Origin: Pipra filicauda
Taxonomy: Eukaryota; Chordata; Aves; Passeriformes; Pipridae
Length of the DNA stretch: 64,000 nucleotides
Direction of reading: 5' to 3'
Assembly: GCF_003945595.2 (NCBI RefSeq)
Contig: NW_024104421.1
Span: 3,844,001-3,908,000 of the forward strand
The translations under genes were made by a program, and so were the position numbers. A model generated the notes under the pieces. It was given only the letters and a program-made list of their open reading frames with translations. It was not told where the DNA came from and did no database searches. How positions within the stretch are numbered: the first letter of the stretch is position 1; every line of letters starts with the position of its first letter. Below are positions 51,180 to 63,050 of this stretch, piece after piece.

Positions 51180-51725
51180 ATGCTGGCCTATTCACATCCA
51201 GAGAGGGATGGGCAAAGTCCACCAGTACAACAAAAGCCCCTCTTACCTCCTTCTCACATGAGGAGCCAGGGTGCAATGGAGTTTGAGGGAGAAAACTACT
51301 CATGCAACAGGTGCAGCTACACAGATCTTGCAGGCAAGAGTTACGGGCCTATCGAAATAAAAAAAGTTAATGTACACTCAGAAGAAGCAATGTCTTCAGC
51401 ATTCCAGAAATTGGAAAAAAAGAAAAAAAAGGAAGAAGAAAAAATCACAACAAAGAAGCACACCGAAACCCATTTATCTGAGTATAGGGAGCAAATCATG
51501 AAGGAGAAAAAAAAAAAAAAAGAGGAGCACAGTACCAGAAGAGAACTCTGGCAGGTTGTGTTCCAAAGAATCACAGACTATGCTAGTAAGCCAAATGGGG
51601 AGAACAGATATGGAGAACTGAGAGTCCTGGAGGTCTCTGTCCCCAGAACCCAGAGAAGATGGAGCTCCAGACTTCACCCAGTCCGAGCTAAGTATAGCAA
51701 GAGGTGTTTTTCGTCTCTGAGCTGA
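51180..51725 (+). other. 181-codon Lys/Glu-rich open frame, unproven
   Basis: An ATG at 51180 (MLAYSHPERDG) opens 181 codons to a stop at 51725; the frame is open further upstream to about 50964 without an ATG. Residues about 79-120 are Lys/Glu-rich because two oligo-A/AAG tracts are in frame, and a single CxxC (SCNRCS) precedes them. I recognise no domain. The Lys-rich part would predict a charged helix, but poly-purine DNA gives this by chance. It lies inside the presumed NINJ2 intron. Probably not a gene. Confidence 0.15.
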
Positions 51726-53418
51726 TCTAATGCTCAGCTATTCTGCTGAGACCATGGAAAAAAGGAGATAACTAAAGCCATCTCTGATGTGGACAGCGTT
51801 GCAGGCACGCTGTAGATCCGTATCTTTGAGCATAGATTTGAACTCGGGACCAAGCTCAGACAGGCAACTCAAGAGCAGATGGCAACAGGTGTTGGTGGCT
51901 ACCAATTTAATTAGCTTTTGGTCAGTGATGTTGAGTTGAGTAGCCCTCTGATTCATTTCCAACTCCCTCTGCACTACCTTCAGCCACAAGCCTCCAGCCA
52001 TCACCCTGAGTTACTGAACCGGGTCAGTCTTATGGGTGTCACTTTTTTGGGCCACAGCAAAGAGGCAGTTCTCTTACGGGTCCCCGGGAGGGGGAACAGG
52101 CTCAGGATTCGGATGCAGGCCAGCGTGGTGGTGAACTCAGGTGTTTACAGCCAGGGTGGAGCAGGGTTGTGCTATAGTGCTTCCTCTTGCCTCACTCACA
52201 CCATGTACAAACAGGGACATTATATCTCCTGTGGGAGCAACTGGCTCACATTCTTGGCCAGCTGCAGGGAAAGGTGTCCCTGTAGTCACCAACAGCAAAG
52301 AATAGCTAAAAAATAAAAAGATGAGTCGCTCTGTGGCTGCAGATGATAACAATATATTCCTCTTTATTCTGCTCCAAAAGCAATTTTTTTCTTCCTCTGT
52401 TCCCCTCCCTGTTTTTTCCTATCTGATGAGAACTTGTTTCTCAACAAGGAGCCCAGTCAGTCTGTTATTGGTGTGCCTAACATCATTTTTGTATTCCTCC
52501 CATTTTTTTGTTTTACATATTATTAAATGACTTACAAAAAGTAAAGTTCAGCCAACTGAACCTCAAAGGAGTTATGCAAGAGTGAGTAGCACTGAGCTTT
52601 ACCACAACCCCTGCACATCAAACATGCGTGTCCATGGATTGATAAATCTGTTTATGAAGTACATGGTGGGTATATACTGATGCAAATATGGCTGGAGGAT
52701 ACTGTTCCCAGTGGCCATCCTTACATCAGAAGACACTGTCTCTACTCATATTCTTGACCTTTATGAGAATTGAGGGACAGTATTTAGACAAGTAACTCCT
52801 CCAGCTCTATCAGTCAATTCCATACAGATGATACATTTGTACCCTGCACACTGACAAAGTACTTCTTCGCTTGTTATCATCTGCTCAGTGGGTGTAATTG
52901 TAAGGCTGATTCAGCAGAAATGAGAGCAATTCTTGTGGGAAGTTTGTGTCAGGACCAGCAAAATACACAGGTTAAGAGAAGGCTGTGATTTACTGATCAA
53001 AATCTTCATATGGAAATATCTATGTCCTTTAAAGGCCCTCTTCTCCTTCTGGTGCACTGTGAAGGGCAGGCAGGACTCTGTGACTCCTCCTGGTTGGGCT
53101 GCAGATAATATTTTGTGGACCCAAAATTGTGAGAATATTGTATTTGTTACAAAGCAGCATTCAGTCTCCCTTTTGCCCAAGGCACACATATTACATACAC
53201 AATCGACCCTAACATGTTGATACATGTGAGCAGAGGGAAATTCACATTCTGTACTCAAGTGCTGCAGGAGCTGAGGTGTTGGGATGATGTATGAAATTGA
53301 GGTAGGGAGGGCAGAAGATAGATTACAAGGTAAAAGGTCTTCAAAAGGCCCAAAGAAAACAAGATTGTTTGTTGCCAGGGTCAAGAAGTGAGTAAAACAA
53401 TTGTAATGATTACACTAA

Positions 53419-53451
53419 ATATTTATCTCCCTGTCAGGTAGAGATAAATAT
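53419..53451. repeat. 11-bp inverted repeat with inner 3-bp stem
   Basis: ATATTTATCTC (53419-53429) pairs with GAGATAAATAT (53441-53451). Directly inside it, CCT (53430-53432) pairs with AGG (53436-53438), leaving GTC as loop and TA as a bulge. Confidence 0.75.
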
Positions 53452-56400
53452 ATATTAAGAGTCACTGGTCATGATAATCATATTATTAGATGGAAAGATG
53501 TTTCTTTTGCTCACCTTCCCTGGTCATGCCAGCAGCAGCATTAAATAGAGTATCAGGGTGCCCAAACAGAATATGAGAAACTGTGAATAAGAAAAGAAAG
53601 AGGCGAACTGGTATTTCTTTTTGTTGGGTTTTGTTTTGTTTTCAGGAAAAAAAAAAAAAAAGGCTGTAGTGAGCACACAGAAAATCACCACAAAACCCCA
53701 GAACTACTGCACAACATGCGGTTGTGCAACAGTAAAGCTGAGCTGCTCCAACAGGGCTGAGCTCTGCTGGGGAAGGCAGAAACCAAGAAAGAAGTGTGAT
53801 CAGAAGTGATTAAGCTATAGGGATAAACTCCTCTGTCACTTTGTGCTAGGTATGTGTGTTTCAATGCACAACTAAAACTGGGAGCTAATATGACCCATTT
53901 CTCTGAGCCTATGCCAAGTAAAGACCATCTCGACTGCTCTCCAAACACAGGCATCCAGTGCCTACTCTGCCCCCCATGGTCCAGGGTTTTTCTTCCCCCT
54001 CCCTAACTCTTTCATCCCTCCTCAAACATCCAGGAGTTTTTTTGGACACAGCTTTTTGGCAATCCCTTTATAAGAATCCAGCTCTGGTACACAACGCGTA
54101 CTGAGTGAACTCCACTTGAAATCCAGGGCATTTGTTCTGCATCACTGGTTCCCACTTCTTTTGTCCCTTGGTCATCTTGAAGGGAGAAACTACAGGTTAA
54201 ACACCAGATACAGTGACAAAGGAATCATAAGAAACTTCAGGTCCTGCAAGATTTTCTTTCCCACCACAGAAATTTAACACATTTGGCAGCTGAATGTGAA
54301 TGTCTTCTTCAGAACAAGACTATATTTGTAGAATCTGGGCATTCAATTGTCAGAGAAATGGTTATTCTGCTTTAACCTCCTCCCATTCCTTTTCTGGCCC
54401 CGAGGTATTTGCTTCCCCAATAGAGTCTCCTAGGAAGGCCTCATTTGCTACACCCCTTCCCAAAGGTCTCTCAAAGCAATATCTACTCAGGAGATCTCTG
54501 AAAAACACAATTGTCACTAAGGGGATTTGGGCCTCCCTTTAATTTCTGCCATGCTGTACTATAGCTCCTCATTATAGAGTTAGGTCTTAAAGGTCCTTTG
54601 TCTCTGCAGGGTTGAAAGTTGCTGACTGAATGTCTGGGTCCAATTTTCGACCAGTCTTCCTTTAACTGGCCATTCTCAGCTATGCAAAGTGCTTGCATAA
54701 TGCTACAAGATCATTCAATCTTATTTTAAATTTCGAACATGTTTTGCAAAGGGGTTAATGAGAAAACAAAACACAACCTGAATAATAAGTCACCAGAAAA
54801 AATACTACCCTAATCCTTTAATATAGAGCCTGAACAGCAGTTCTTTTCACAGAGGGAAGAGGGCTGACGTTTTTCCTAATCTGAGAATGTAATTCCCAGG
54901 GACAGTGTATGAGAAAACAGCAGTAATCTACAGAACACCCAGGAACAGTTGTTGAAAGATTCCCAGGGTGTTACTTTTGGCAGGACATCACGTTCCAATA
55001 AAACCCACTGAAAACACTAGCCTAACAACAATAATAATAATATTTTACACAGATGAAGTGTCTTTTATCTGAGAGTCACAAAAGGCTTCTGCAAGAGAGG
55101 AATGAGCTCCTTGAGGAGGGGTAAATGCAATCGATGATCTGTAGCTGTTGCCACTGATTCACTGATTTAGAAGATAGGTGACTGTGTACAGAGTGAGAGG
55201 GTACAGAGAAAAGAGTTCACATGTACTGACAAGTTTAGGAGCATTCCTTATAGTGAACTTACACAGACATTGTAACACATTTTTTAATGTTTTCAGTAAA
55301 TCAACTGCTGACATTCCGCATACACAGTTAGAGCACCTGTACACAAACCAGGTAACCAGAGATTACGCTGTGCAAATACACAAAGTACTGGGTGAGTTCG
55401 TTCACAGATACTTGACTCTAATGTGAAATTCCATATACCATGCTTCAATTCCTTCTTGGCATGCTCTTGTATGTTTTCTGAGTCTAGCCCGGACTTTAAA
55501 AAAAAATATATATAACCATATATAAGTATATGAAAAATTATGGACTAGAAGTAAGAGACTGGCGTAGGCTGCTTGTGAATGGCTGGAAGTTTTGGATCCA
55601 GACTTTCACTTTGTACTGAGAGTCCATTCCTGTAGGGGAACCATTCCACAGTGTGGCTAACTTTCACAAAACCTGAAGTTCTGCATCACTCTGGGCCACA
55701 TACAAATCTCAGGCTATATTTCATATACCATACTGTAAGATGTTGCTTGTGGTGTTGTAGTGGCAGAACTTGCAGTGGAAATGCAGCTTCTACTGCATCA
55801 TTAACAGCTTTTATGGTTGAATTGGATTGCTTATGACTTTTTGGCACAAATATAGCATCAAATGTTGTTGCCTTGACCTTACCTAAGCGACCTTAAGAGG
55901 ACAACATCTATTGAGATAAGCGGTTCATTCCCTCGGGGTCTCTCAGTGTATACTTCACACAAGGATCACATCTTGCTCTTTGTAGCCATTTCTAGAGTCA
56001 TCATCTCTCTTATTTCCCAGCCCAGCAGTCTCCTCAGACAGCAAAAGCTGTTGAGAAGTCATTGTCTATGTCTGGAGCACGCAGACACATGAAATTCCTA
56101 CTCAGTGTTCACATGGAGGGAATTATGTGAAACAAGTCATGTTTCCTCTGTGTCATAAGGATAAAAACAATAGCAACGGAGGTTTGGTCAAGACACCCCT
56201 GGTCTAAGGCAATGACTAACAACCAGAAAGATTAGATATCACAATGGTTTAATAGCCTGCTGTTCCCAAAAGGGGGAAGCCCTGCTCCACTTTAGCCTAT
56301 GACCCTTTGCTCCCTCCTTATCTCCTGCTCCCAGAGACACATCCCATCTTGTCCTTGTGCTGGCATTTGCCAAACCCTTTTCACAGACAATTCAGCTCAT

Positions 56401-56524
56401 TAAAGCCAGAGAAAATGGTCTTTTTTTTTTTTTTTAATTTAGCTTAACTTAACGAGCTGGGCTGGCTCAGAACAGGGTCTCAGGGAAGCCAGAATGCAAG
56501 AGAGCACAAGACTCATAGCAGGAG

Positions 56525-56570
56525 CACTTGCTCTGGACTCTTAGGTATAGCTAAGAGTCCAGAGCAAATG
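56525..56570. repeat. Perfect 17-bp inverted repeat (hairpin A)
   Basis: TTGCTCTGGACTCTTAG (56528-56544) is the exact reverse complement of CTAAGAGTCCAGAGCAA (56551-56567), with a 6-base loop GTATAG. Past one mismatch, CA (56525-56526) pairs with TG (56569-56570). A second perfect hairpin follows at once. A stem this long is not expected by chance in 64 kb. Confidence 0.92.
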
Positions 56571-56598
56571 GTCACACCCATAGCTACAAGGTGTGACC
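56570..56598. repeat. Perfect 9-bp inverted repeat (hairpin B, adjacent to A)
   Basis: GGTCACACC (56570-56578) pairs with GGTGTGACC (56590-56598) around the 11-base loop CATAGCTACAA. The loop shares ATAGCTA with the centre of hairpin A (TATAGCTAA), so the two may have a common origin. Confidence 0.88.
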
Positions 56599-59500
56599 CT
56601 CAGAGTCATGCAGAAGATACTCTATTGATGGTAGTTTCACTTTTTCTTATGGGTGACCATAGCTACTTTCTGAGATAATTCAGTCAAGTCAGGAAGGGGA
56701 TTAGCAGAATAACTGATGTAATTCAGAAGTTGTATTTGGCTACAAATGCAGAAGAGAGAATAATTCTGGCCTCTAAGAGCTGTACCATACAATACCACAG
56801 AAGAATGAAGAGGGGCAATTAGAACTGATGACACACAACTGGAATAGCCTTTATGGGTTGAACATACCATGATGGCAAGGCATCACAGCCACTAAGAGCT
56901 GCATAATGCTTTACTCACTATCAGATATACCCACATGGCTTCCCTCTGGCTTGAAACAGCGACTATCACTAGGCCAAAACATACAGAAGCTCACCAAGCA
57001 TCATGAGTCACTGCAGCATTCAAGTCCATTTTCTCTGTCCAGTTTTGCTTGCCCTAGGCCTGGAGGGTACCTTGTCAGAATCCTAAAAGAAGCTTCAGTG
57101 CCACCACTACTTTGCCCCCCCCCAAAAGCATGTGAACTTGTTCCTTTTGGCACTCAGTTTCTGTCCAGAGATGAGAGATGTGTAACTGCTGTTGTTAGAC
57201 ACAGGTTAAAAGCTTACAAACTGGTCTCGGCAGCTGTATTTGGAAGCCAACTCCTGAGAAAGTGAACTGCTCCAATCTTTTCAGATTTTGGTTTTGAACG
57301 GCCCTATAGTTACACTCAGAGATTAGAGAGGTTTTTGTGGTGTTAAAAGAATGTTTTGGAATTGCTGGTCCAGCCATCTGCCCTCAAAACTTAGCAGATG
57401 ACTCACTAGCACTCACCTCCATTTGTCACCGAGCTAAAACTTTTATCTCCTCGGCTTCTTGTAAAGTTCCACTCTGTATCCTTTCAGAAGCAGAGCCTGT
57501 TCTAATATGAAAGAACAAACAACGTGGGAAGCACAACTCAGAGTTCAAGTTTTCCAGAGCTCTCGTGTTAAATTCCGGCTGAGCTAACGTGCACGTATTC
57601 ATAGAGGCATTTGCACACATAAATCACAGCTTGCTTACATCTGGCACACGCAAAGAACACACTGCTTGGCACACTGTTTAAATGTGCTGCAGCTACTGGA
57701 CTGCATCAGGCCTGCAGATAATTTTAAAGACACAAAACCTTGCTGAGTATTTTGCTGATATTCTTCACGTATCAGGCTCACTGTTGCCTACCATTTCCTA
57801 ACGAAGCTTCTGCAGCTTTGCATCTGTGGGATTGTCAAAAGGGGGGCTTTTCACTCTTGGGAAGTAGGAAAGGTATCTCCGTATCCCAGATGTTATTTGT
57901 TTACCTTGCACAGGTTTGAAGCGGTACTTACAAGTGATCACAATTTGACCAGGCTTCAATGTCAAGTAAAGCAGCTTCTAAAGCAGCAAGTGCCATCTTA
58001 CCCAGACTGAATAGTTTATTGCAGTCTTACAGAAGCAGCTCACCATTTTGCTTACGTATTCAGCCCTAAATATAAAAGATACAGCCAGGGAAATTCAAGC
58101 TAAAAATACCAATCTGGTGCCACACCCAGATTACTTTTACTACCTTGTACCAGAATAAGTGCATATCAAGTGAATTTTTCAGAGCGGTTTGTGAAAAATT
58201 CCTTAGTCAGTACAACATCGGTCATAGCTCTTTCAGCTATAATTTTTTTCCCCCTGCAAGTGGGTCAAATTCCTTCTGGGTCCTAAATGATAGCTTTTGA
58301 GAAAGGAATATTTCTTTCATTCTTAACCTGTAAATTTCCAATCTGGTCACAACTGTTTTTGAGTTATGCAAGTCCAGATCTGTACTTCTTTCATAATTAT
58401 CTACCATGGTAACGAAGAGGGCAGCACCATGTCTGGTCCCTCAAGCTCTGTACTTGTGCCAAAGATAACCAGTTATACTGGCATAATTAATTTTGATGCA
58501 TTAATAGCACAACAGTTTTTGTATTCACCAGCCAGAATATTTGCCAGCAGGATTTAGCAAATGTAATTTAACAAAGTCCTTTCCTCTGTTAAGAGGAAGA
58601 ACCATCCCTGAGTTTAGAGAACAGGGGAGGAATCTTCATTTAGGGATTAATTGTCACTTTGTAACTCCTGTAAAATTCACACTCCAGGCTCTGATTTAGT
58701 TATACATGATAAATGTGGCTTGCTAATTAAGAAAAACATAGGTATGAGCCTTCTTCTTTTAGGTTTTTAAACTGCTGATTTAAAACTTCTCTCAGTGTGA
58801 GAAGCATTTCTAAATATCCGAAGTGTGATGTAGCAAGGACATTTGCATCTCCAGCCAAACCCACAAAGGCTGGAAAGAAAGGCATGATTTACATTTAATA
58901 CCTCCACCTATAACCTGGAGGACATCTGGAACTCTTCAACTCCAACCTCCACTCTATGAGAAAGGGACTTCTCCCCATGGTTACAAAGCAGATTCACATT
59001 TTGACTTTATTTGTTGTCACTGAGGGGGGCTTTAGCTTGAAATTATTAATTCCCTTCTCTGACTTGTATATGAGACAAAGCAAGAAGTATTCCAGAGACA
59101 TATGAAGCTGGCACTTACAAGGCCTTTCTGAACTCTTTTAAAATTTTGTCCTGGTCTTTCACTTGAGTTCCTAACAGGTACCCTGCCTTTCAGTTCACAC
59201 AGGTTTTCTGCAAATACCGAGACACACTCTGCTTATTGTGAACTGAGATGAAAATGGTTTCTCCCTCTTACTTAAGATAGACAGAAAAAAGTACTTCACT
59301 TTCTACCTCCAAAATAGACTTCAAGGAGTCCTACTGAAAGAAGATAATTTACAAGGGTCAGTCTACCACATCTGCTGGATACTAGTCTAGTCCATGAATG
59401 GTGCATGGCTAGGGTGATAGCTCCTCTTAGCTTGATTAAGACAACATTTCTTCTAATAACTTGTTGCTAAGAAATATGTCATTAACTTTGACTTCAGTAT

Positions 59501-62500
59501 TCTGTAGAAATTTATTTTCCTGATTCTCTTCAGCCTGAACTGGATTCGATAGCAGTTCTGAATTATGAAATTTGATGCCAACTTTGACTCAGTTGCACCA
59601 ATAGCCTTTTTCTTCCCCCAAAATTTTGTTCAATGCTTTATGCTACCAAGCCTTGCTAATCCCTTTGTACCTGCAGAATTTCCTCGTAAAAAAAAAGAAA
59701 AGAAAAAAATTAAAAGCACACGTGATCGCTGGCTGTACCAAACCCAAAGCTTTCAGGAATACTTGACAGCATGGAAAACATTCAGAGATGTTGAGTAAGA
59801 GGAGATGGATGATAAGCCTGGAGGCAGTGGCAGCATGGGCACAGGAGCACAGCACGAGCAGGGGCAGGCCTGGAGGCAGCCATTAGGCAAATAAGGCACA
59901 CGCAGCCGTGTCCCCATCCTGAGGGGTTCCACAGGGAGCCACGTGACGCTTTTCCGATTGACTTTGATGAAGGGATGCTGAAAGTAGATAGTTAAATCAT
60001 TTCAGCTGGGGCATCCTCAAGACACAGTAAACATTCACGGAGGAACGGTCGACTCCTTCTGTGTCCTCAGTGTCGAGACGCAACAACTCGCTGACTGAAA
60101 ACTTGTTCTAAAGATGATTGTGGTATGTAGGGGTGACTGGGGGGGGGAAACGGTGGTGGGGCAGCAGTGACTTTACTACTCAGGAACTTTCAAACACATC
60201 TGTAAGACCTGCACATTGCATAACCTCCTGCCACGGTAGCAGAAACAGTTTGGGGGGGTCTTTGGAATGGAAAGAAGTGAATAGAATGAAAACTATTTGT
60301 ACTGGACACTACTACTAGATTTCGTTATGGTCTTTCTCTGGGATCCTGGATTCTCAAAGGAAAAGAATTGCCAGGAAGGTCCTTTCTGTGCATTTCTCCA
60401 GGCAGCTGCAATAACTTCTTTCATATGGAGATGTCATTTCCGCAAGGCAGTGATTTCTTGGTCAATTCAAGGATATATCCCAGAGAGTACAGACTTGCAA
60501 GCTCTCCAGAAACGCTAGGAAGTGCAAATGGGGCTGCTTGTTCATTTAACTGTCAAATACATAGCTGATGTAAGAAGTGCCTTCTCCATTTTCCTCTCCA
60601 TTTCTAGGTGTACTCCAAGGGATTAAATGCAGTTTTAAAAGCACTTATTTAAAAGCACTGCTCTGCTTGCAGTAGTAGCCACCTCTTACCCTAGCTGTAG
60701 CTGGAAAACCTGAGATCCACTGAAGCGATTTTGCTAACATTCCAGTGACCTGCCTATCCACAGGGACAGGGTATTTTTGATAGCAAGCCCTTAATTCTTC
60801 TTTCTGTAGATCCAGCTGGTCCAGAGAGCCTGACATCATTTGACCACAAAATATAAGATGCTAACCACCAAATTTTTGCCAGAGCTTAATTTCGTATCTG
60901 AACACATTAAAATTTCTTTTGGAATCAGAGTCCACTATATATGCTATTATTCATCAGTGGCATGCATTCAATGTCTCTGTACAGTCAGCCAGTAGGGGTT
61001 TTTTTCTGTGGATATATTTGCCAAGATGAAAACCCAGAAAAAATTTAAACCATTTCCAATGTGTTTCCAACTCCTGGACTATGTTTTCTGAACCACATTG
61101 TTGAGTTGTGATGTAGATTAATGAATATTCTCCTGAGCAGCTGCTATTCAAACAGTTATTCTCCATTTTCTTTTTTGATTATGATCTGTGAACCATTGCA
61201 CATGAGCATGATTAAGTGGGACTACACATATGGACAGTCTGGGTTCATTACAAAGCAAGTCAAATGGGCAGTTGTTTCTTCCTTTCTAGAATGATTTTAT
61301 AGTCTTTTTTGGAATGAAGAGTACTCTTGAAACAAAAAAAGTCCATCTTTTCAAATATATGCTGGTGTTGCTATGGCCAATTTGACAACTGTGACATATG
61401 CATATTTCACAGGAAATTTGGGGGGTTTTTTTGATTTTGTATTTTTTTCCCCTGGGCAGCTCAGTGTTCTGAAAGAGCTGCTGATGAAATATTGAATAAG
61501 CATTGTTAACATTTACTTGCAGCAATATAACAGCTCAGCTATAATTTTTTGTCAGAATAAAATCTTGATATGGAACCATTTTCCACTGGAAAAAGACAGT
61601 TCTGATAAATCTTTTTGAAACTGTGTTGAGAACACCAAAATCTGTGAAAGTTTTCCACCTAAATGTTTCAGAATGAGACACCTAATCTTTTCACTTTGAA
61701 ATAGCTCTTTATTTTGTATTTGATTGTCCCAGTATTTTATGTTACAAAACATTTAAAATATTGTTGGAGTGGTTGAAACATTTTCTCTCAACATAATATA
61801 GATATTTTCCAGTTTAACTTTTCTTTCCCAGACAATTTTGAAGCACTTAGCTTCAGATCAGAACAAAATAAAGAGAATGTAACTAAATAATGAGTGCATA
61901 TTACGCACTCTCCTCTGGATCCCAGCCACACAAGGTCTGGACCAGTTACAGCTTTCTGCTGAAAAGCTTGGCTCTTCACCTCAGGCTGCAGGGACTCAAA
62001 TGCTCAGCTGTGGACATTCTGTAGTTAAGACTTCAGTGTAAAAGCATTGGCTATCACAACACTATCTATCTATACTCACTGGATTCTGTAATTCTAGTAC
62101 TGTAAAACCCACTGAGTGTGTGGTCTTAGTAAACACAGAGAAAATTCCAAACTCTGTAGCAAGATATCTTCAACAAACAATTTGCACCTATAATACACTG
62201 ATTAATAAAATAGAAGAGTTCAGATTTTATGAGGTTGTTATGTGGAGGACTGAGATGTTCTGCATAAAATGTTTCCCTTTCTTGATCTTGGAAAAACAGA
62301 GGAAGACCTAAAAGCAGTCAGTTATCTACCATGTAATTATTAATTATATGTAACTATTGGTAGAGATGCAAGTTTTTCCAGCTGAACAGTACAGTTTTAA
62401 CTTCACTACAAGAAATTCAGTTAAGGTTGCTAGGACATGTAATTGAGGTTGTTACAGGTAAATTCTGGCAAGAGTTGGATATTTACCAGCCAAAACCAGC

Positions 62501-62572
62501 TACAGCTCACATTGTTCCAACATATACTAAGAATTAACCCTCTTCTAATCTGTTCTCAAAAGGTTTATGTCT

Positions 62573-63050
62573 TCATAGAGTGATTAGTTAGGGTTGGAAC
62601 CCTCCCTGCCATGCGCAGAGGCACCTTCCACTAGACCAGGTTATATCCAGCCTGGCCTTGAACACTTCCAGGGATGGGTAGTCCACAATTCCTCTGGGCA
62701 ACTTTTCCAGTGCCTCACTGCCCTTATAGTAAAGAATTTCTTCCAAATATCTCATCTAAACCTACCGTCCTTTACCTTAAGGCCATTCCCCCTTGCCCTA
62801 TCACTGCATGTCCTTGTGAAATGTCCCTCTTCAGCTCTTTTGTGGCCCCCTTTAGGTACTGGAAGGAGCTCTGAGGCCTCCCCAGAGCCTGCTCTTCTCC
62901 AGGCTGAACAACCCCAACTCTCTCAGCCTGTCTCCATAGGAGAGGAGCTCCAGCCCTGTGATCCACTTAGTTGCCTCCTCTGGAGCCATCCAAACAGGTC
63001 AGGACCTTTCTTGTGCTGGGGACCCCAGAACTCCAGGTGGAGTCTCACAA
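62573..63050 (-). mobile_element. CR1 LINE, 3' fragment (second avian-type copy)
   Basis: On the minus strand, in order: CTCCACCTGGAGTTCTGGGG, GGATCACAGGGCTGGAGCTC, CCTATGGAGACAGGCTGAGA, TTCAGCCTGGAGAAGAGCAG, GGTACTGGAAAAGTTGCCCA-like sequence, AACACTTCCAGGGATGGG read on the plus strand, and a 3' end GGGTTCCAACCCTAACTA. This is a CR1 reverse-transcriptase tail plus 3' UTR, belonging to a different CR1 subfamily from the copy at 14893. The frames on both strands across it are decayed, and the copy is dead. The 5' end is approximate. Confidence 0.92.

Larger units (their letters stand above)
41588..62572 (+). other. NINJ2: Probable NINJ2 intron 1 (5' part)
   Basis: Begins with GTGAGT. No segment encodes anything like the NINJ2 HYA-KKS block or membrane helices, so exon 2 is probably beyond base 64000; the human gene also has a very long first intron. 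The segment holds a 21-bp tandem repeat, a CpG cluster, a MIR-like relic, several hairpins and a Lys-rich open frame, listed separately. If the NINJ2 call is wrong, this is intergenic DNA. Confidence 0.5.

Noticed and set aside
59815..59885. Repeated CCTGGAGGCAG words as a tandem repeat
   Set aside because: Only two copies with unrelated sequence between them.
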